NCBI GenBank assembly: GCA_036435485.1
Contig: CM071597.1
Span: 142,659,647-142,723,646 of the forward strand
Origin: Saposhnikovia divaricata
Taxonomy: Eukaryota > Streptophyta > Magnoliopsida > Apiales > Apiaceae
Length of the DNA: 64,000 bases
Direction of reading: 5' to 3'
Shown: positions 54,178 to 64,000 of the stretch, one piece after another
How the letters are laid out: each line of letters opens with the position of its first letter
Position numbering within the stretch: the stretch's first letter is position 1
Made by a program: the position numbers and the translations under genes
Notes under the pieces: model-generated
What the model was told of the DNA's origin: nothing
The model's input: the letters and a program-made list of their open reading frames with translations, nothing else
Database searches by the model: none

Positions 54178-55803
54178 CTACAATAGACTAGAGGAATTCT
54201 TAAATGTTTTCAACTTAAATTCATTTTCAGCTAATTCATCCCTAAGAGCTTTCTCAACTTGACTAGCACATAGAACTTTGTTCTTTAGATACTCAATCTC
54301 TTGTTTAAGATTTTCTATTTGCACAGTAGTTAGCTCTAGTTCCTCATTTCTCTTATTTAACAGTTCATTCCTAGTAGACAGTTTAGCAATCTCTTCATTA
54401 GCAGCAGTCATACTAGTATGAATGTTAAACATCTCAACGGATAGTTGTTCAACCAAAGATTTATATTCAGAAACAGACATGTCTATGGTAGTGAGAGATG
54501 GTACCTGTGAGTCTGATGCAGATGGTTCTTCCTTGGAATTGGCCATCAAGGCATAGTTGCAGAATTCTTGTTCTTCCCCATCACTGTCAGAATCATCCCA
54601 ACACTTCCCTTCAGCTATGTAAGCCTTACCTGGTGTCTGCTTCTTTAGAAGGGCCTCATACTTAGCTTCAAGCTCAAGAAACTCCTTATCCTTCTTTTTA
54701 GGCTTCTTGCATTCACTGGCAAAATGCCCTAGGTCATTGCATCTGTAACATCTTACAGATGACCTATCCACATAGCTGGTTTTGAATATGTTCTTGTTTG
54801 TTTTCATAGGTGCCTTGCTCTTGTTGAATGAATGATTTTGAGGTCTAGGCTTGAAGGGCTGATTCCTCTTGAATCTGATGTTTGGGAATTTTCTAGCCAT
54901 GAAAGCATATGATGTATTTTCCATGCCATCCAGCTCTTCAAGAGTGTAGAACTCATCTTCTTCCTTGTCATCAGCAGGTTCAGTCACTACTTCCTCAGTT
55001 TCTTCATCATCTACTATCTCTTCTATTCTCAGCTGACTTGCAGATGCTTCCAGGTCTTGAATAGATTTGTTGACAATCAAGGCACAGGATGTGTTTATCA
55101 TTCTGCCTTGGTTAGCTTGGATAGCCCTCTTTTGAAGCAACTCAAGCTCGTGTGTCTTTAAAACCCCATAGAGCACATCATACGTGACTTTGTTCAAATC
55201 TCTTTCTCTTAGGGATATGACTCTTTGCTCTAGATGGTTTGGTGACGATAGTAGAAACTTCATATTTAATTCCTTAGTGCTGTAAACCTTCCCATTCATT
55301 TGGAGCTCAGTCACCAGCTTGTGAAATCTTTCAAACATATCAGTGATACTTTCCTTGGGCTGTGCCATGAACGCCTCATACTGTGTGACCAGTATCTGTT
55401 TCTTATTTTCTCTTACCTCCTCTGTCCCTTCACATAACACCTCGATGTGATTCCACATGTCCTTGGCTGATCTGCATGATGCTACGTTGGCAAACATCGA
55501 CATATCCAAGGAGTCTATGATTAACAACATGAGGTGGCTGTCTAGGGCAATCTTTTCCTTCTCTGAGTCCGTCCATTTGGATGGCTCTTTTGGAACGTAT
55601 GATCTAGGAATGACTACTGCGCCCACTGTGGATTCAGCAACTTCTTGTTGTGGTATGAATGGACCATTCTTGAGAATGTCAGGGTAGAGAGGATTGGCAG
55701 CTTTGATGAACAACAGCATTTTTATTTTCCAGAGGTTGTAATTCTCTTTGTCGAACTTAGGGACCTTTACCGTACTTGTAGTCTTTGGTGTATTCGAACT
55801 CAT
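54178..55803 (-). CDS. Copia gag (nucleocapsid/capsid protein)
   Basis: 541 codons from ATG 55,803 (MSSNTPKTTSTVKV), 33 bases after the primer site. Residues 15-230 form the UBN2-type capsid domain (YNLWKIKMLLFIK, HIEVLCEGTEEVRE, YDVLYGVLKTHELELL). A CCHC zinc knuckle lies at C352-C355-H360-C365. A coiled-coil-like region (NEEIAKLSTRNELLNKRNEEL) closes the segment before the TAG at 54,178-54,180. It packages element RNA into virus-like particles. The pseudogene at 872-1,757 is a close relative. Confidence 0.95.
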   Translation of the reverse strand: MSSNTPKTTSTVKVPKFDKENYNLWKIKMLLFIKAANPLYPDILKNGPFIPQQEVAESTVGAVVIPRSYVPKEPSKWTDSEKEKIALDSHLMLLIIDSLDMSMFANVASCRSAKDMWNHIEVLCEGTEEVRENKKQILVTQYEAFMAQPKESITDMFERFHKLVTELQMNGKVYSTKELNMKFLLSSPNHLEQRVISLRERDLNKVTYDVLYGVLKTHELELLQKRAIQANQGRMINTSCALIVNKSIQDLEASASQLRIEEIVDDEETEEVVTEPADDKEEDEFYTLEELDGMENTSYAFMARKFPNIRFKRNQPFKPRPQNHSFNKSKAPMKTNKNIFKTSYVDRSSVRCYRCNDLGHFASECKKPKKKDKEFLELEAKYEALLKKQTPGKAYIAEGKCWDDSDSDGEEQEFCNYALMANSKEEPSASDSQVPSLTTIDMSVSEYKSLVEQLSVEMFNIHTSMTAANEEIAKLSTRNELLNKRNEELELTTVQIENLKQEIEYLKNKVLCASQVEKALRDELAENEFKLKTFKNSSSLL

Positions 55804-55832
55804 GATCGTTTTCTGTTTAGATTAAACAGCCT

Positions 55833-55844
55833 GCTCTGATACCA
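55833..55844 (-). promoter_or_regulatory. Primer-binding site of the copia element
   Basis: TGGTATCAGAGC on the minus strand, two bases from the 5' LTR (initiator tRNA-Met). Confidence 0.95.
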
Positions 55845-55846
55845 CT

Positions 55847-57138
55847 TGTTGAGTATTGAATACAGTAAAAGAATACAGAGGGGGGGGTGAATGGATTCTT
55901 GAATTTTTCTTCGGTCTTGAATCTTTGCAGCAAGATAAGTGATGAGTGTGTGAGATATGAAGATGCGGATAATTAAACACAAACACAACACAATATCACT
56001 TTAATCTAATATTTTATTAGATAAAGATTTTGCTACAATCTGTGAATACAAATGATAGTATTCTCAGCTTCGTTTTTCTCAGAGAGATATTTTCTGGATA
56101 TTTTTGAGAAACTTCAAAACCTTAACAGCTAAGGAAGTGAGGCTGTATCCTTATAGACATGGATACACCCACTTGCTACAAATGAGGTAGGTAAAACAAA
56201 AGCACTTTCCAGTCTGTCTATCTCATTTTAGTAAGAGTCCAAACGGCTACAGATTTGACTTTGAAAAGCCTGTTTAGATCCACTTCTTCAGCTCCTTGTC
56301 CCTTGTCTTATCTCTCCAAGCTTCTTTGTAGGCTTTCCAGCATGCTTTATAGGACAGAGTCAAATAAAGTGTGCTGGCTTGTTGCAGGTTTCTGACTTGT
56401 ACAATTCTTCAGTATTTTGTCCTCAAGAATGTATTCGAGAAGTGACTAAGTGAGTGATTCGAGAACTGGAGTTGACTTGATCGATAACTCTGAGTTCTCG
56501 AATAGTGTTATCTTGACATATCGAATCACTTCTCGAATAGCTCTTTTCTCTGGGACTCCTTGAGATATCGAATAGAGCATTTTGACATATCGAATCACTT
56601 CTCGAATAGCTCTTTTCTCTGGGACTCCTTGAGATATCGAATAGAGCATTTTGACATATCGAATCCCTGAGATATCGAATAGAGCATTTTGACATATCGA
56701 ATCCCTGAGATATCGAATAGAGCATTTTGACATATCGAATCCCTGAGATATCGAACAGTGTATTCAGAGATATCGAATAGTGTCTTCTGAGATATCGAAT
56801 CTCTGACTTCTCGAATGCTAGACTTCTCGAATAGACAAATGTACTTCTCGAATTGGTACTTAGGCAAATTCTTCATTTCTTCAAATCCCAACTGTGATTA
56901 TTTGGCAGTCTTTATCTCCTTGCTTGAGGCATGAACCTTGGAACTTCTTTCAAGCATTATTCTTGACTTTATAATTACAGTAACACAACTAGAATTTGAT
57001 GCCTATTACAAGTACAGAACAAATAGAAACTCTACAACTAGAGGTTCCCTCAGTTAAGAGGTCATGTAGGTAATGCATAGCATTACACATACTTAGGCTT
57101 GTTATTAGATGTATTCAGGCATGCCTCTGTGACTAACA
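55847..57138 (-). repeat. 5' LTR of the copia element
   Basis: 1,292 bp; same content as the 3' LTR including the TTCTCGAA array. The short ORFs of about 95-100 codons in both LTRs are by-products of the tandem array. Confidence 0.96.
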
Positions 57139-58779
57139 CACATCGGGAAACTCTTCAAGTAGTGGTTTAATTTCGACTGGAACATGAGTCTCCTTATTTG
57201 ATTCGAATAATAGAAATAAGCTCATGGTTTGAACTTCCTCTATAGCTTCCTCCAGTTGTTTCTTCGTGACTAGGGAGACTAATGGTTTGGCTTCCTTCTT
57301 GTTTTTATCAAACTCACTCGGCGGCAGAGTAGCGAGCTTGATTTTTACTCCATCCTTGACAAAAGAGTAGGTGTTTGCATAACCGTCATAAAGTACTTGA
57401 CGATCATACTGCCATGGCCTACCTAGGAGAAGATGACAGGCATCCATAGGCACAACATCACACCATACTTGATCCTGGTACTTCTGACCAATAGAGAATG
57501 TTACAAGGCAACGCTTGTCAACTTTGACTGTACTTCCTTTATTGAGCCAATGCAAACTGTAGGGGTGTGGATGAATCTGGGTTGGTAGATCCAATTTTTC
57601 TACCATGTAACTTGAAACGACATTTTCACAACTCCCATTGTCTATGATAACATCACAGATTTTTCCTGCAGAAGTGCAACGAGTGTGGAAAATATTGCGT
57701 CTCAACCAAGGTTCTTCCTTATTAGCCATTGTGTTTAGGCTTCGTCGGATTACTAAGGACTCTCCTTGATCAGCAGTAGTAATTTCTTCATCGTATATTG
57801 GATCTGCGTAATATTCTCCTTCAGTGTCTTCTCGAGTATTTTCTTCCTCAGAAACTTCATAGGCTTCTCCTTTGATAATTGTGATGGTTCTCCGGTTTGG
57901 ACAGTTTGAAGCAATGTGACCAAAACCTTGGCATTTAAAGTATTTAATGGCCTTGTTTTTGTTTTCTGTAGAAATGGTTTTAGAAGAGGGTTGGGTGGAA
58001 GAGCTGGCTTGGTTGGTAGGTAGCTTTTGATTGTAAGGTGGTTGGTTTGCTGGGGAGAAATTTCTATTGGTAGATCTTTTGGGTAGCTGCTTCTCTACTC
58101 GCGTAGCAAGACGAATAACATCTTCTAATGACCAATATTGTTGAAGTTCAACACGATCAGCAATATCAGTATTTAATCCTCCGAGGTATCTGGCAATGGT
58201 CTGCTCCTCTTTCTCTTGTATATCACACTGCATCATCAACTTCTCAAATTCTCTTGTGTATTCTTCGACTGATAAATTCTTCTGACGAAGATTTTGCAGT
58301 TGGATAAACTTGTCTTGGTAGTAGTGAGGAGGAAGAAACATTCGGGTTAATTCCTTTCGCATTTTTTCCCATGTTTTGATCTTGCTTTTTCCTTCTCGGT
58401 CTCGCCTTTTTTTAAGATTTTCCCACCAAATGGAAGCATGTTTCCTTAATTTCACAGCAATAATCTTCACCTTTCTTTCTTCGGGAATATCCTTATATTC
58501 AAACACCCTTTCGACTGTTTGAAGCCAATCGATGAAATCATCTGGTTGAAGTCTTCCTTCAAAGTTAGGAATGTCAACTTTAATGTCATCATGTCTGACT
58601 TGTGGCCTTTGAGGGTGGCGATTTCTATGTGTTAAAGAATCACTGGAATATTCTTCATCTTCTGGTTTACGTTCGTTTAACAAGACTTGTTGGGCTTGCA
58701 AAGCATCTTGAAGTTCCTGAATTTGTCTCCGCATGTCCGCCATTTCAACGTCCCGCAGAGGTTGTCTTCGTGGAGGCAT
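57139..58779 (-). pseudogene. Gypsy gag and protease (5' half of split gag-pol)
   Basis: 547 codons from ATG 58,779 (MPPRRQPLRDVEMADM) to the copia insertion. Residues about 70-230 form a retrotransposon gag domain (VDIPNFEGRLQPDDFIDWL, ASIWWENLKKRRDREGKSK, VEEYTREFEKLMMQCDI). The zinc knuckle reads YFKCQGFGHIASNC, so its first cysteine is a tyrosine. A retropepsin-like segment has IDNGSCENVVS where DSG or DTG is expected. The frame would run without a shift into the RT half once the copia element and one CACAT are removed. Both deviations may impair the protein. Confidence 0.93.
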
Positions 58780-58805
58780 GTTGAAAAATAAATTTTTCAG
58801 TGAAT

Positions 58806-59010
58806 AGTGCCCGTGAACAATGCCGTATGAACAGTACCGTATGAACAGTACCGTATGAACAGTGTCGTATGAACAGCGTCGTATGAACAGTACCGTATGA
58901 ACAGTGTCGTATGAACAGTGCCTTCTTCTCCGGTGATGAACAGCGTCGTCTTCTCCGGCGATGAACAGTAACTCCGCCTGAACAGTGCGTCTTCTCCGGC
59001 GATGAACAGT
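58806..59010. repeat. Minisatellite in the gypsy leader
   Basis: At least six units of about 14 bp (CGTATGAACAGTAC and GTGTCGTATGAACAG variants) are followed by longer CTTCTCCGGCGATGAACAGT units. The array lies between the primer site and gag, in the untranslated leader. Confidence 0.9.
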
Positions 59011-59083
59011 TAACAGTAACTTCCGACCGAAATAGTGACCGGAATTTCTGTTTTTTTCACTCGACTCCGGGATCTAAAAACTT

Positions 59084-59095
59084 GCTCTGATACCA
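59084..59095 (-). promoter_or_regulatory. Primer-binding site of the gypsy element
   Basis: TGGTATCAGAGC on the minus strand, five bases from the 5' LTR (initiator tRNA-Met). Confidence 0.92.
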
Positions 59096-59100
59096 AAATA

Positions 59101-59364
59101 TGGCTCAGGAACAAGAGAGAAAATTCTCTAAATAACTCACTTTTATTATTCCAATTCAAGGTGATTTTACAATGCTCTAATCATGCCTATTTATACTAAT
59201 GCTAGAGGTCCTTACATGCAAATAATGAGGTCCTAAAATGCAAATAAATGATGGTAGGTGGAGTAGGTAGTTAGGTGAAGTAGGTAGGTGAAGTAGGAAG
59301 AATTTGACTTATAAAAATGGCACATGGGCTGCTGTGGGCTGCTGGAAAAATGCTTCTGGAATCA
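59101..59364 (-). repeat. 5' LTR of the gypsy element
   Basis: 264 bp, followed by CACCA at 59,365-59,369 and by the continuation of pseudogene copy B. Confidence 0.95.
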
Positions 59365-59670
59365 CACCATATCATGGCCATTACATTGCATCAAGGCGAT
59401 CCAGATTAAGATGGAAAATCAACATGGTGAGCTTGATGAAATCAAGATGAATGCCAATCCTGAAGCCTAGGATAAGTTATTAAGTGAATATATGAAGTAG
59501 TCATTAAGTGAATATATGAAGTGTAAGGGCAATTGAGAGATATTACCACCCGTGATAGCAATCATTGGCATGGAAAGGCAGAAATTCAAGAGCATGTGAA
59601 GGCGTTGACACCAGGCACCAAGCTGGTGACGTGTGCAGCAGCATAACTGCATTGACAGATCAGCATTCAA
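59365..59670 (-). pseudogene. F-box/FBD-like pseudogene copy B, right part
   Basis: Resumes the sequence broken at 40,123: the CATTACATTGCATCAAGGCGATCCAGAT block follows copy A at 38,930. Minus-strand translation includes MPMIAITGGNISQLPL, the counterpart of INCCHGGNIFRLPP in copy A. A 30-bp AAGTGAATATATGAAGT segment is locally doubled near 59,485-59,520. Confidence 0.6.
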
Positions 59671-59811
59671 TATAAATAAATATTATGAATTCTCATAAGT
59701 CAGATCGCATACATAAATATAAATAATCTGACTAGAGTACTTGTAAAAATAAACAACAAATTTGTACGTACTAGTTTTCTATAGGATCCACCTATGCACT
59801 TTTTATGTACT

Positions 59812-61560
59812 TTAGGGCTTCCATGGTGATGGGGGTGGTGGACTTGGTGAATACAATGGCGGGACTGCAGAGAAGATGATATTCTTCTTGATTTCGTGGC
59901 TACTACTTCTTGTGAGGGAGACAAGTGCACCAACCAAGCCTTCATTCCCAGCAACCGTTGGCTCAGTGTGGTTGTGATCGGAACGAACGTCTTTGTATCC
60001 ATCAGAACTATGTGGACCTCCTACCATTGCCCCTGCAATTGTGTTAGGATTCGGGAAACGGCTCTGAAACCACTTCCAGCCACCTTTACATGAGTAAGTC
60101 CTGTTGTTGTTTGGTATAGATGCTCCACGATGATGAACAAATTTGGGGTAGTTGAACCCGTATCCAACTACATAGCTCATATTCATAGGATTTGCACCAA
60201 GAATGTAATTTATCTGCCAATGAAAAGTAGAGAATTATTAGATTCATTTAATGCGGTTTTGAAGATGGAATCTTAATAAAGTTTGCAGATTTATCTGGGT
60301 AACCTGGGAGGTGGCAAAACTGCGCAGATCATCAGCTAAGATGAGGTCAGGTCCACAATACCAACCAGGAGCTCCTGCGGCGTTAAGATAATCCGCAAAA
60401 AGTGATGCTAAGAAAGCAGCATTAGCCACATATTGAAGTGGCTTCCCTTGTCCATGATTCAACTGAATCAGCCCCCCTGCAATTTTGGCAGTAGTTAAGT
60501 TAATATTTTGTACTTGTATTATGTGTAGCTTCATTGATGACTCTTTGTGTCTCTGGTGTATGCTAATAATTAACATGAAAATCTAAAAGTTACCTTGAGT
60601 CCAGTTGTAGACACTGTAGCGTCGGAGATAAGAGCACATGGTAAGACCAATCCTCTTGTGATAGCTTCTCAGCAGACCCTCATAAGGGTATCCAGGATCC
60701 AAAAAGATACGCAGCCTAGTTCGCAGCATCATAGCTGCAGTTAATTTGTTATCCCAACTCAAAACTCTCAAGTCAGGATCTGAAGAGAAGCCTTTGGTTT
60801 TAGAAAGCAGTCTTGGATTAGTTACAAGGGATAGAAAACTCCTGTTCCCAGAGGCATAGCAAAGCCATGCCACCCCACATGTGCTCATCATAGTAGCCAC
60901 TGGATTTGTAATAACTCGAAATCACTGGGTTTTGGAAGCTGTATGTGTGTCTGCTTTTGTCTAGGGAGAATTCAAAGACTGTAGCCGCCCCGAGCATTCA
61001 GAGTAAGCAGTGTTGTCACGGAACACTACGGATGCTGCTGCCAGTGCTGCTGCCATTTCTCCAGCTAATTCTGGAGCTGTGTATGCTTTTTTGGACTAGA
61101 CGAGGATAGTCCATGTCTTTGTTTCATTTCCATCATGTAGCCCCGAATCTACTCTCTAACTTATGTTATAGCTCTCCTTGTTCACCAAATATGTAAATAT
61201 ATAGTGTTACCAACTCTTACTACTAAGCAACAGATGATCAAAAGCAAAAACATTTACTTACATTTTTGTTCGTTAAAGAACAAAAGCGCCTCGCGAAGCA
61301 CAGTTGTATAATTGTCTGGCTGGCGTGAGCGGGAATGATACTGCGGCACTATTTCTTATGATCATTCCGATGACAAGACCTGCTAGGATCACCAATCCCA
61401 CGGTCCACTTGAACGCTTTTTTGCTACAGACGATGTACCCTAAGTCGATGTGTGTCTCTGGATTCAGCAAACAACCCCTTTGAATTTCATCCAGGGTGCG
61501 CCTATCCAGACTCGTGTGATCCGGTTGAATTTCCCCAACCATCTCTATTTCCGAGTTCAT
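59812..61560 (-). pseudogene. KORRIGAN-type membrane-anchored GH9 endo-1,4-beta-glucanase pseudogene
   Basis: KORRIGAN-type enzymes are plasma-membrane/Golgi cellulases needed for cellulose synthesis. Exon A (61,560-61,262) gives the cytosolic LDRRTLDEIQRGCLL segment and the membrane anchor FKWTVGLVILAGLVIGMII, then shifts frame before PDNYTTVLREALLFFNEQ. The next piece (about 61,140-60,594) has a TGA in the WMRPED-like block and at least three frame changes, around DMDYPR, MAAALAAASVVF and YYDEHMWGG/AWLCYASGN. Exon C (60,476-60,304) and exon D (60,213-59,812) are intact, with normal splice sites, HHRGAS, DVRSDHNHTEPTVAGN and the PPPSPWKP end. About 150 residues with the N-terminal DAGD catalytic base are missing. 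Confidence 0.88.
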
Positions 61561-61562
61561 TT

Positions 61563-63590
61563 TTCCTATTGGTAAAAAACAAGAGATTAAGATCGTATTA
61601 AAGTTGTATTTGTAATAGAGTATACAGAAATCATAAAAACAAGAGATCAGGCTTGTCCTAAATTTCTATTTGAAACATGCTTTTACTCATGCTATTTAGG
61701 ACTTTCAGCTCGAGGGATAATGTTTATAGAATGAAATAAGAGATTAAGCTTATACTAAAGTTGTAATTGTAATAGAGTATACATAAATCTTAATAAGAAG
61801 AAATTATAATAAAAAAACAAGAGATTAGGCTTGTACTAAAGTTGTATTGCAACATGCTTATAGTCGTGACTTTCAACTTAAGGGAGAATGTTCACAGAAT
61901 AAACCCATATTAATATATTTCTATTGTTATTCAACTCTGCATCAATTAAATACTCAAATCAGAAATTTTCAATATAAAATGGCATTTACGACATTTTATC
62001 TTGCATATAACAACATAAAATGTATATAAAGTACAATTTAGTACAGAGTTACTGCAGCCAGTGGTCACAGCTATACCAAAATAGTATGACAACTATAGAC
62101 CGAGTGACCGTCCATAACAAATACATATGTACCAAAGAACTTAACTACTGCATAATAGATGGTAACTTCTAGGTGCTAGTAGAATTCACATACGATTAGA
62201 TAAGCATTGTATTTATGTGCCCTCTGAAGTCCAAACTGTTGAGGTGTATGTATGTTTAAACTAGTTGATATGGTAGTTGAATTACACAGTGCTATAACCA
62301 GTACACTTCTCTAACCAATCATATCTAAGAAAGATCACCAATCATATCTAAAAACTTGTTTTATTGGTAACTATAAAAAAAAATCATCTCATAACATTCA
62401 TAATTTTAACACGCAGAAGCAATATTTGTTTGTTTATTATATAATTTTTCAGGGAGAGGAAAGTCAGAGAGATGACAGGAAATCATGAGCAGCTCTATTC
62501 ACATGGCTTTTTATCTAATTATTCTTTTAAAATCAATTTATAGCAATGTAATATGCATATTACGTAATTTAGTCAACTAATTTTCTTTTGTGGGTGATTT
62601 CCTCTCTATAGACCATAGACACAGGTTACTAATAAACACATGACATTCTTAGTAGAAGAGTACATTGTAGTACTAGTAAACAATGGTATCTAAACATTGG
62701 AGAGATGTGGAATTTTAACTAGTGCTATAACTTGTTAGTGTTATATATGTTTCTCTAGAATTTAGGATACATAAATTGGTTTCTAGGTGCAAGAAGAATG
62801 AATGGTTAGATAAGCATTGTATTTAGGATACGAATATACGATAAGAATTGTATTTAGAAATTAGAGTGGATGAGTTTGCTAGAAAGGTAAAGGCAATGAC
62901 AAGTAATGATATATAGACATGTGAAATTCAAACCAGAACTTCAACTCGAATGAAAGGCTTAAAGCAAGTTAGCCCCGTCCAAAGCTTGTACTAAAGGTGT
63001 ATTTATAACATACTTATAGTCGTGCTATTGAAAACTTTCAGCTCGAGGGACAACGTTCATAGAATAAAAACATATTGGTATATTTCTATTGGTATTCAAC
63101 TTGACATAAGTTGGGCCCTCAAATCTGAAATTTTCAGCATTTTTAGTAGAACGATACATTGTAGAGTTTTGTGGCTCCCTCAATGTTATGACATGACTGT
63201 CTAAGCAGGCAAGCGTGATATCTTGCATATAAGAATATCAAATTTATATAAGTACAGTTTAGTATAGAGCTACTGGCCACAGCTATAACAAATTAGTATG
63301 ACAAACTGACAACTATAGACCGAGTAAACGTACATAACAAATACACATGTACCAATAATTTAACTACTGCATAATAGATGGCAAATTTAATGGTAAGCAA
63401 CTCGTAAAAAGATTAATGACTACAATTTAAAAGCAAGCAACTTCACAGCATTTCAGTACTAAAATTATCAAATCAGAAAATGAAGCATGTGATGATAGTC
63501 AAAAAATTAACACACTAGAAAACAAAAAAGGAAGCAATATTTGTTTGTTTAATATATCATTTTGAAAGTCAGGGAGAGATGATAGATACA
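61563..63590. repeat. Divergent 1.1-kb direct duplication
   Basis: Blocks at about 61,835-62,480 recur in order at about 62,970-63,590: GCTTGTACTAAAG, TTATAGTCGTG, CTTTCAGCTCGAGGGA-like, TATATTTCTATTG, ACAACTATAGACCGAGT and AAGCAATATTTGTTTGTTTA. A shorter related unit is repeated at 61,590-61,760 and 61,740-61,850. No coding sequence is seen. Confidence 0.8.
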
Positions 63591-64000
63591 TACCCAGAAT
63601 GTGAAAATTGTGCAGGAATTTCCGCTTCAAGTAGCAAGCATGCCCTTCAGTTTTGTACGTTGTTGCAAGAGTGAGGAGAGTAGTGGGGTTTCAGTTTCAA
63701 GTAGCAAGCATACGTTGGATTCGTAATCGGCATTATCCTAACCAGAACTAAAGCTTTGATAAGTGGATTTCATATCCACTTGGAGCGTTCCATATCAGCT
63801 TAAATTGATTGACTTGGTCTCAAGTTGTATTTTTGATGTATTTTGTGTAGTTGTGCAGGATTGCAATTGTTGGCTAGGTTTTGTAATTTCCGTCGATGTT
63901 GGAGTTGAAAGTTAGCACTGGAATGAAGAATGGGAATTTGTTTTAAGATTTCATGAAGTTCCTAAAGCTAAAGGATTGAAGACGGAAGCTAGCGGAAAAG
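63591..64000. other. Window end, non-coding
   Basis: Contains two copies of TCAAGTAGCAAGCAT (63,629 and 63,697), about 68 bp apart. No gene is recognised. Confidence 0.45.

Larger units (their letters stand above)
42993..57138 (-). mobile_element. Sirevirus-like Ty1/copia retrotransposon, 14.1 kb
   Basis: LTRs of 1,293 bp (42,993-44,285) and 1,292 bp (55,847-57,138) look identical apart from one base in a G-run. The 5-bp duplication is CACAT. Element order on the minus strand: 5' LTR, tRNA-Met primer site, gag, second gag segment, pol, an 840-bp spacer, a giant extra ORF, polypurine tract, 3' LTR. A CCHC gag of more than 500 residues, a large total size and an extra ORF after pol are features of the Sirevirus/Maximus lineage. 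The near-identical LTRs mean a very recent insertion, yet gag and the extra ORF each contain one in-frame stop. Confidence 0.95.
40124..59364 (-). mobile_element. Ty3/gypsy retrotransposon interrupted by a copia element
   Basis: The 264-bp LTRs (40,124-40,387 and 59,101-59,364) start TGGCTCAGG and end GGAATCA. I saw a single base difference (near 40,179 versus 59,156), so the insertion is young. The flanking duplication is CACCA. Without the nested copia the element is about 5.1 kb, with one gag-pol frame. The primer site is initiator tRNA-Met, at 59,084-59,095. The ORF ends after FNVADLSPYLDNEEY with no evident chromodomain. I cannot settle the clade, though the gag and pol resemble chromoviruses of the CRM/Galadriel/Reina group. 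Confidence 0.95.

Noticed and set aside
61273..61560. Exon A of the endoglucanase as a separate 95-residue protein
   Set aside because: The ORF end is caused by a frameshift; the true continuation lies in another frame up to a good splice donor at 61,261.

Overview
The window is repeat-rich nuclear DNA of a flowering plant, most likely a eudicot; I cannot name the species. It carries plant-type LTR retrotransposons primed by initiator tRNA-Met, a Helitron, several MITE families, a TRIM, a Mutator-like foldback element, a mitochondrial nad5 fragment, and broken copies of plant genes (membrane-anchored GH9 endoglucanase of the KORRIGAN type; leucine-rich, F-box-like proteins). I found no convincingly intact host gene. 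Almost all long open reading frames belong to two young, nested retrotransposons.

Bases 1-15,600 are layered retrotransposon debris: an LTR end, a truncated Sirevirus-type copia gag, a second copia LTR with a broken gag, remnants of a Ty3/gypsy chromovirus-like element holding a 4.07-kb solo LTR (target duplication ATTGT), its related 4.10-kb 3' LTR, then a minus-strand copia gag pseudogene with its 5' LTR and a LINE-like RNase H tail. Bases 15,600-30,000 hold small elements: a microsatellite, a 414-bp TRIM, Stowaway-like, Tourist-like and Emigrant-like MITEs, a Helitron, a divergent segmental duplication, and a 2.2-kb non-autonomous LTR element (duplication ATGGG). Two unassigned candidate exons lie on the minus strand near 18.4-19.6 kb.

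Bases 30,000-37,000 form a tandem-repeat-rich insert that appears to split an older MITE. It contains four degenerate tandem arrays, a 1,282-bp Mutator-like foldback element with a 9-bp duplication (TTTAAGATA) and a perfect 44-nt central hairpin, and a short nad5 fragment. Bases 37,300-40,123 carry two tandem copies of a leucine-rich, F-box-like pseudogene; the second copy continues at 59,365 on the far side of the retrotransposon nest.

The centrepiece is a two-level nest, both elements on the minus strand. A Ty3/gypsy element (40,124-59,364, 264-bp LTRs, duplication CACCA) inserted in the pseudogene. A 14.1-kb Ty1/copia Sirevirus-like element (42,993-57,138, LTRs of 1,293 and 1,292 bp that look identical except for one G in a G-run, duplication CACAT) then inserted inside the gypsy gag-pol gene. 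The copia element has gag, a displaced second gag segment, a full pol and a very large extra ORF (1,443 codons, continuing in frame past one stop for another 148 codons). Between pol and the extra ORF lies about 840 bp with seven TTCGAGAA motifs, then a TATA box and a leader-like stretch before the ATG. The LTR carries its own array of the same motif followed by a TATA-like box. This suggests the extra ORF has its own LTR-like internal promoter, which I regard as the most interesting observation here. Right of the nest are a GH9 endoglucanase pseudogene (59,812-61,560) and a divergent 1.1-kb direct duplication running towards the window end.
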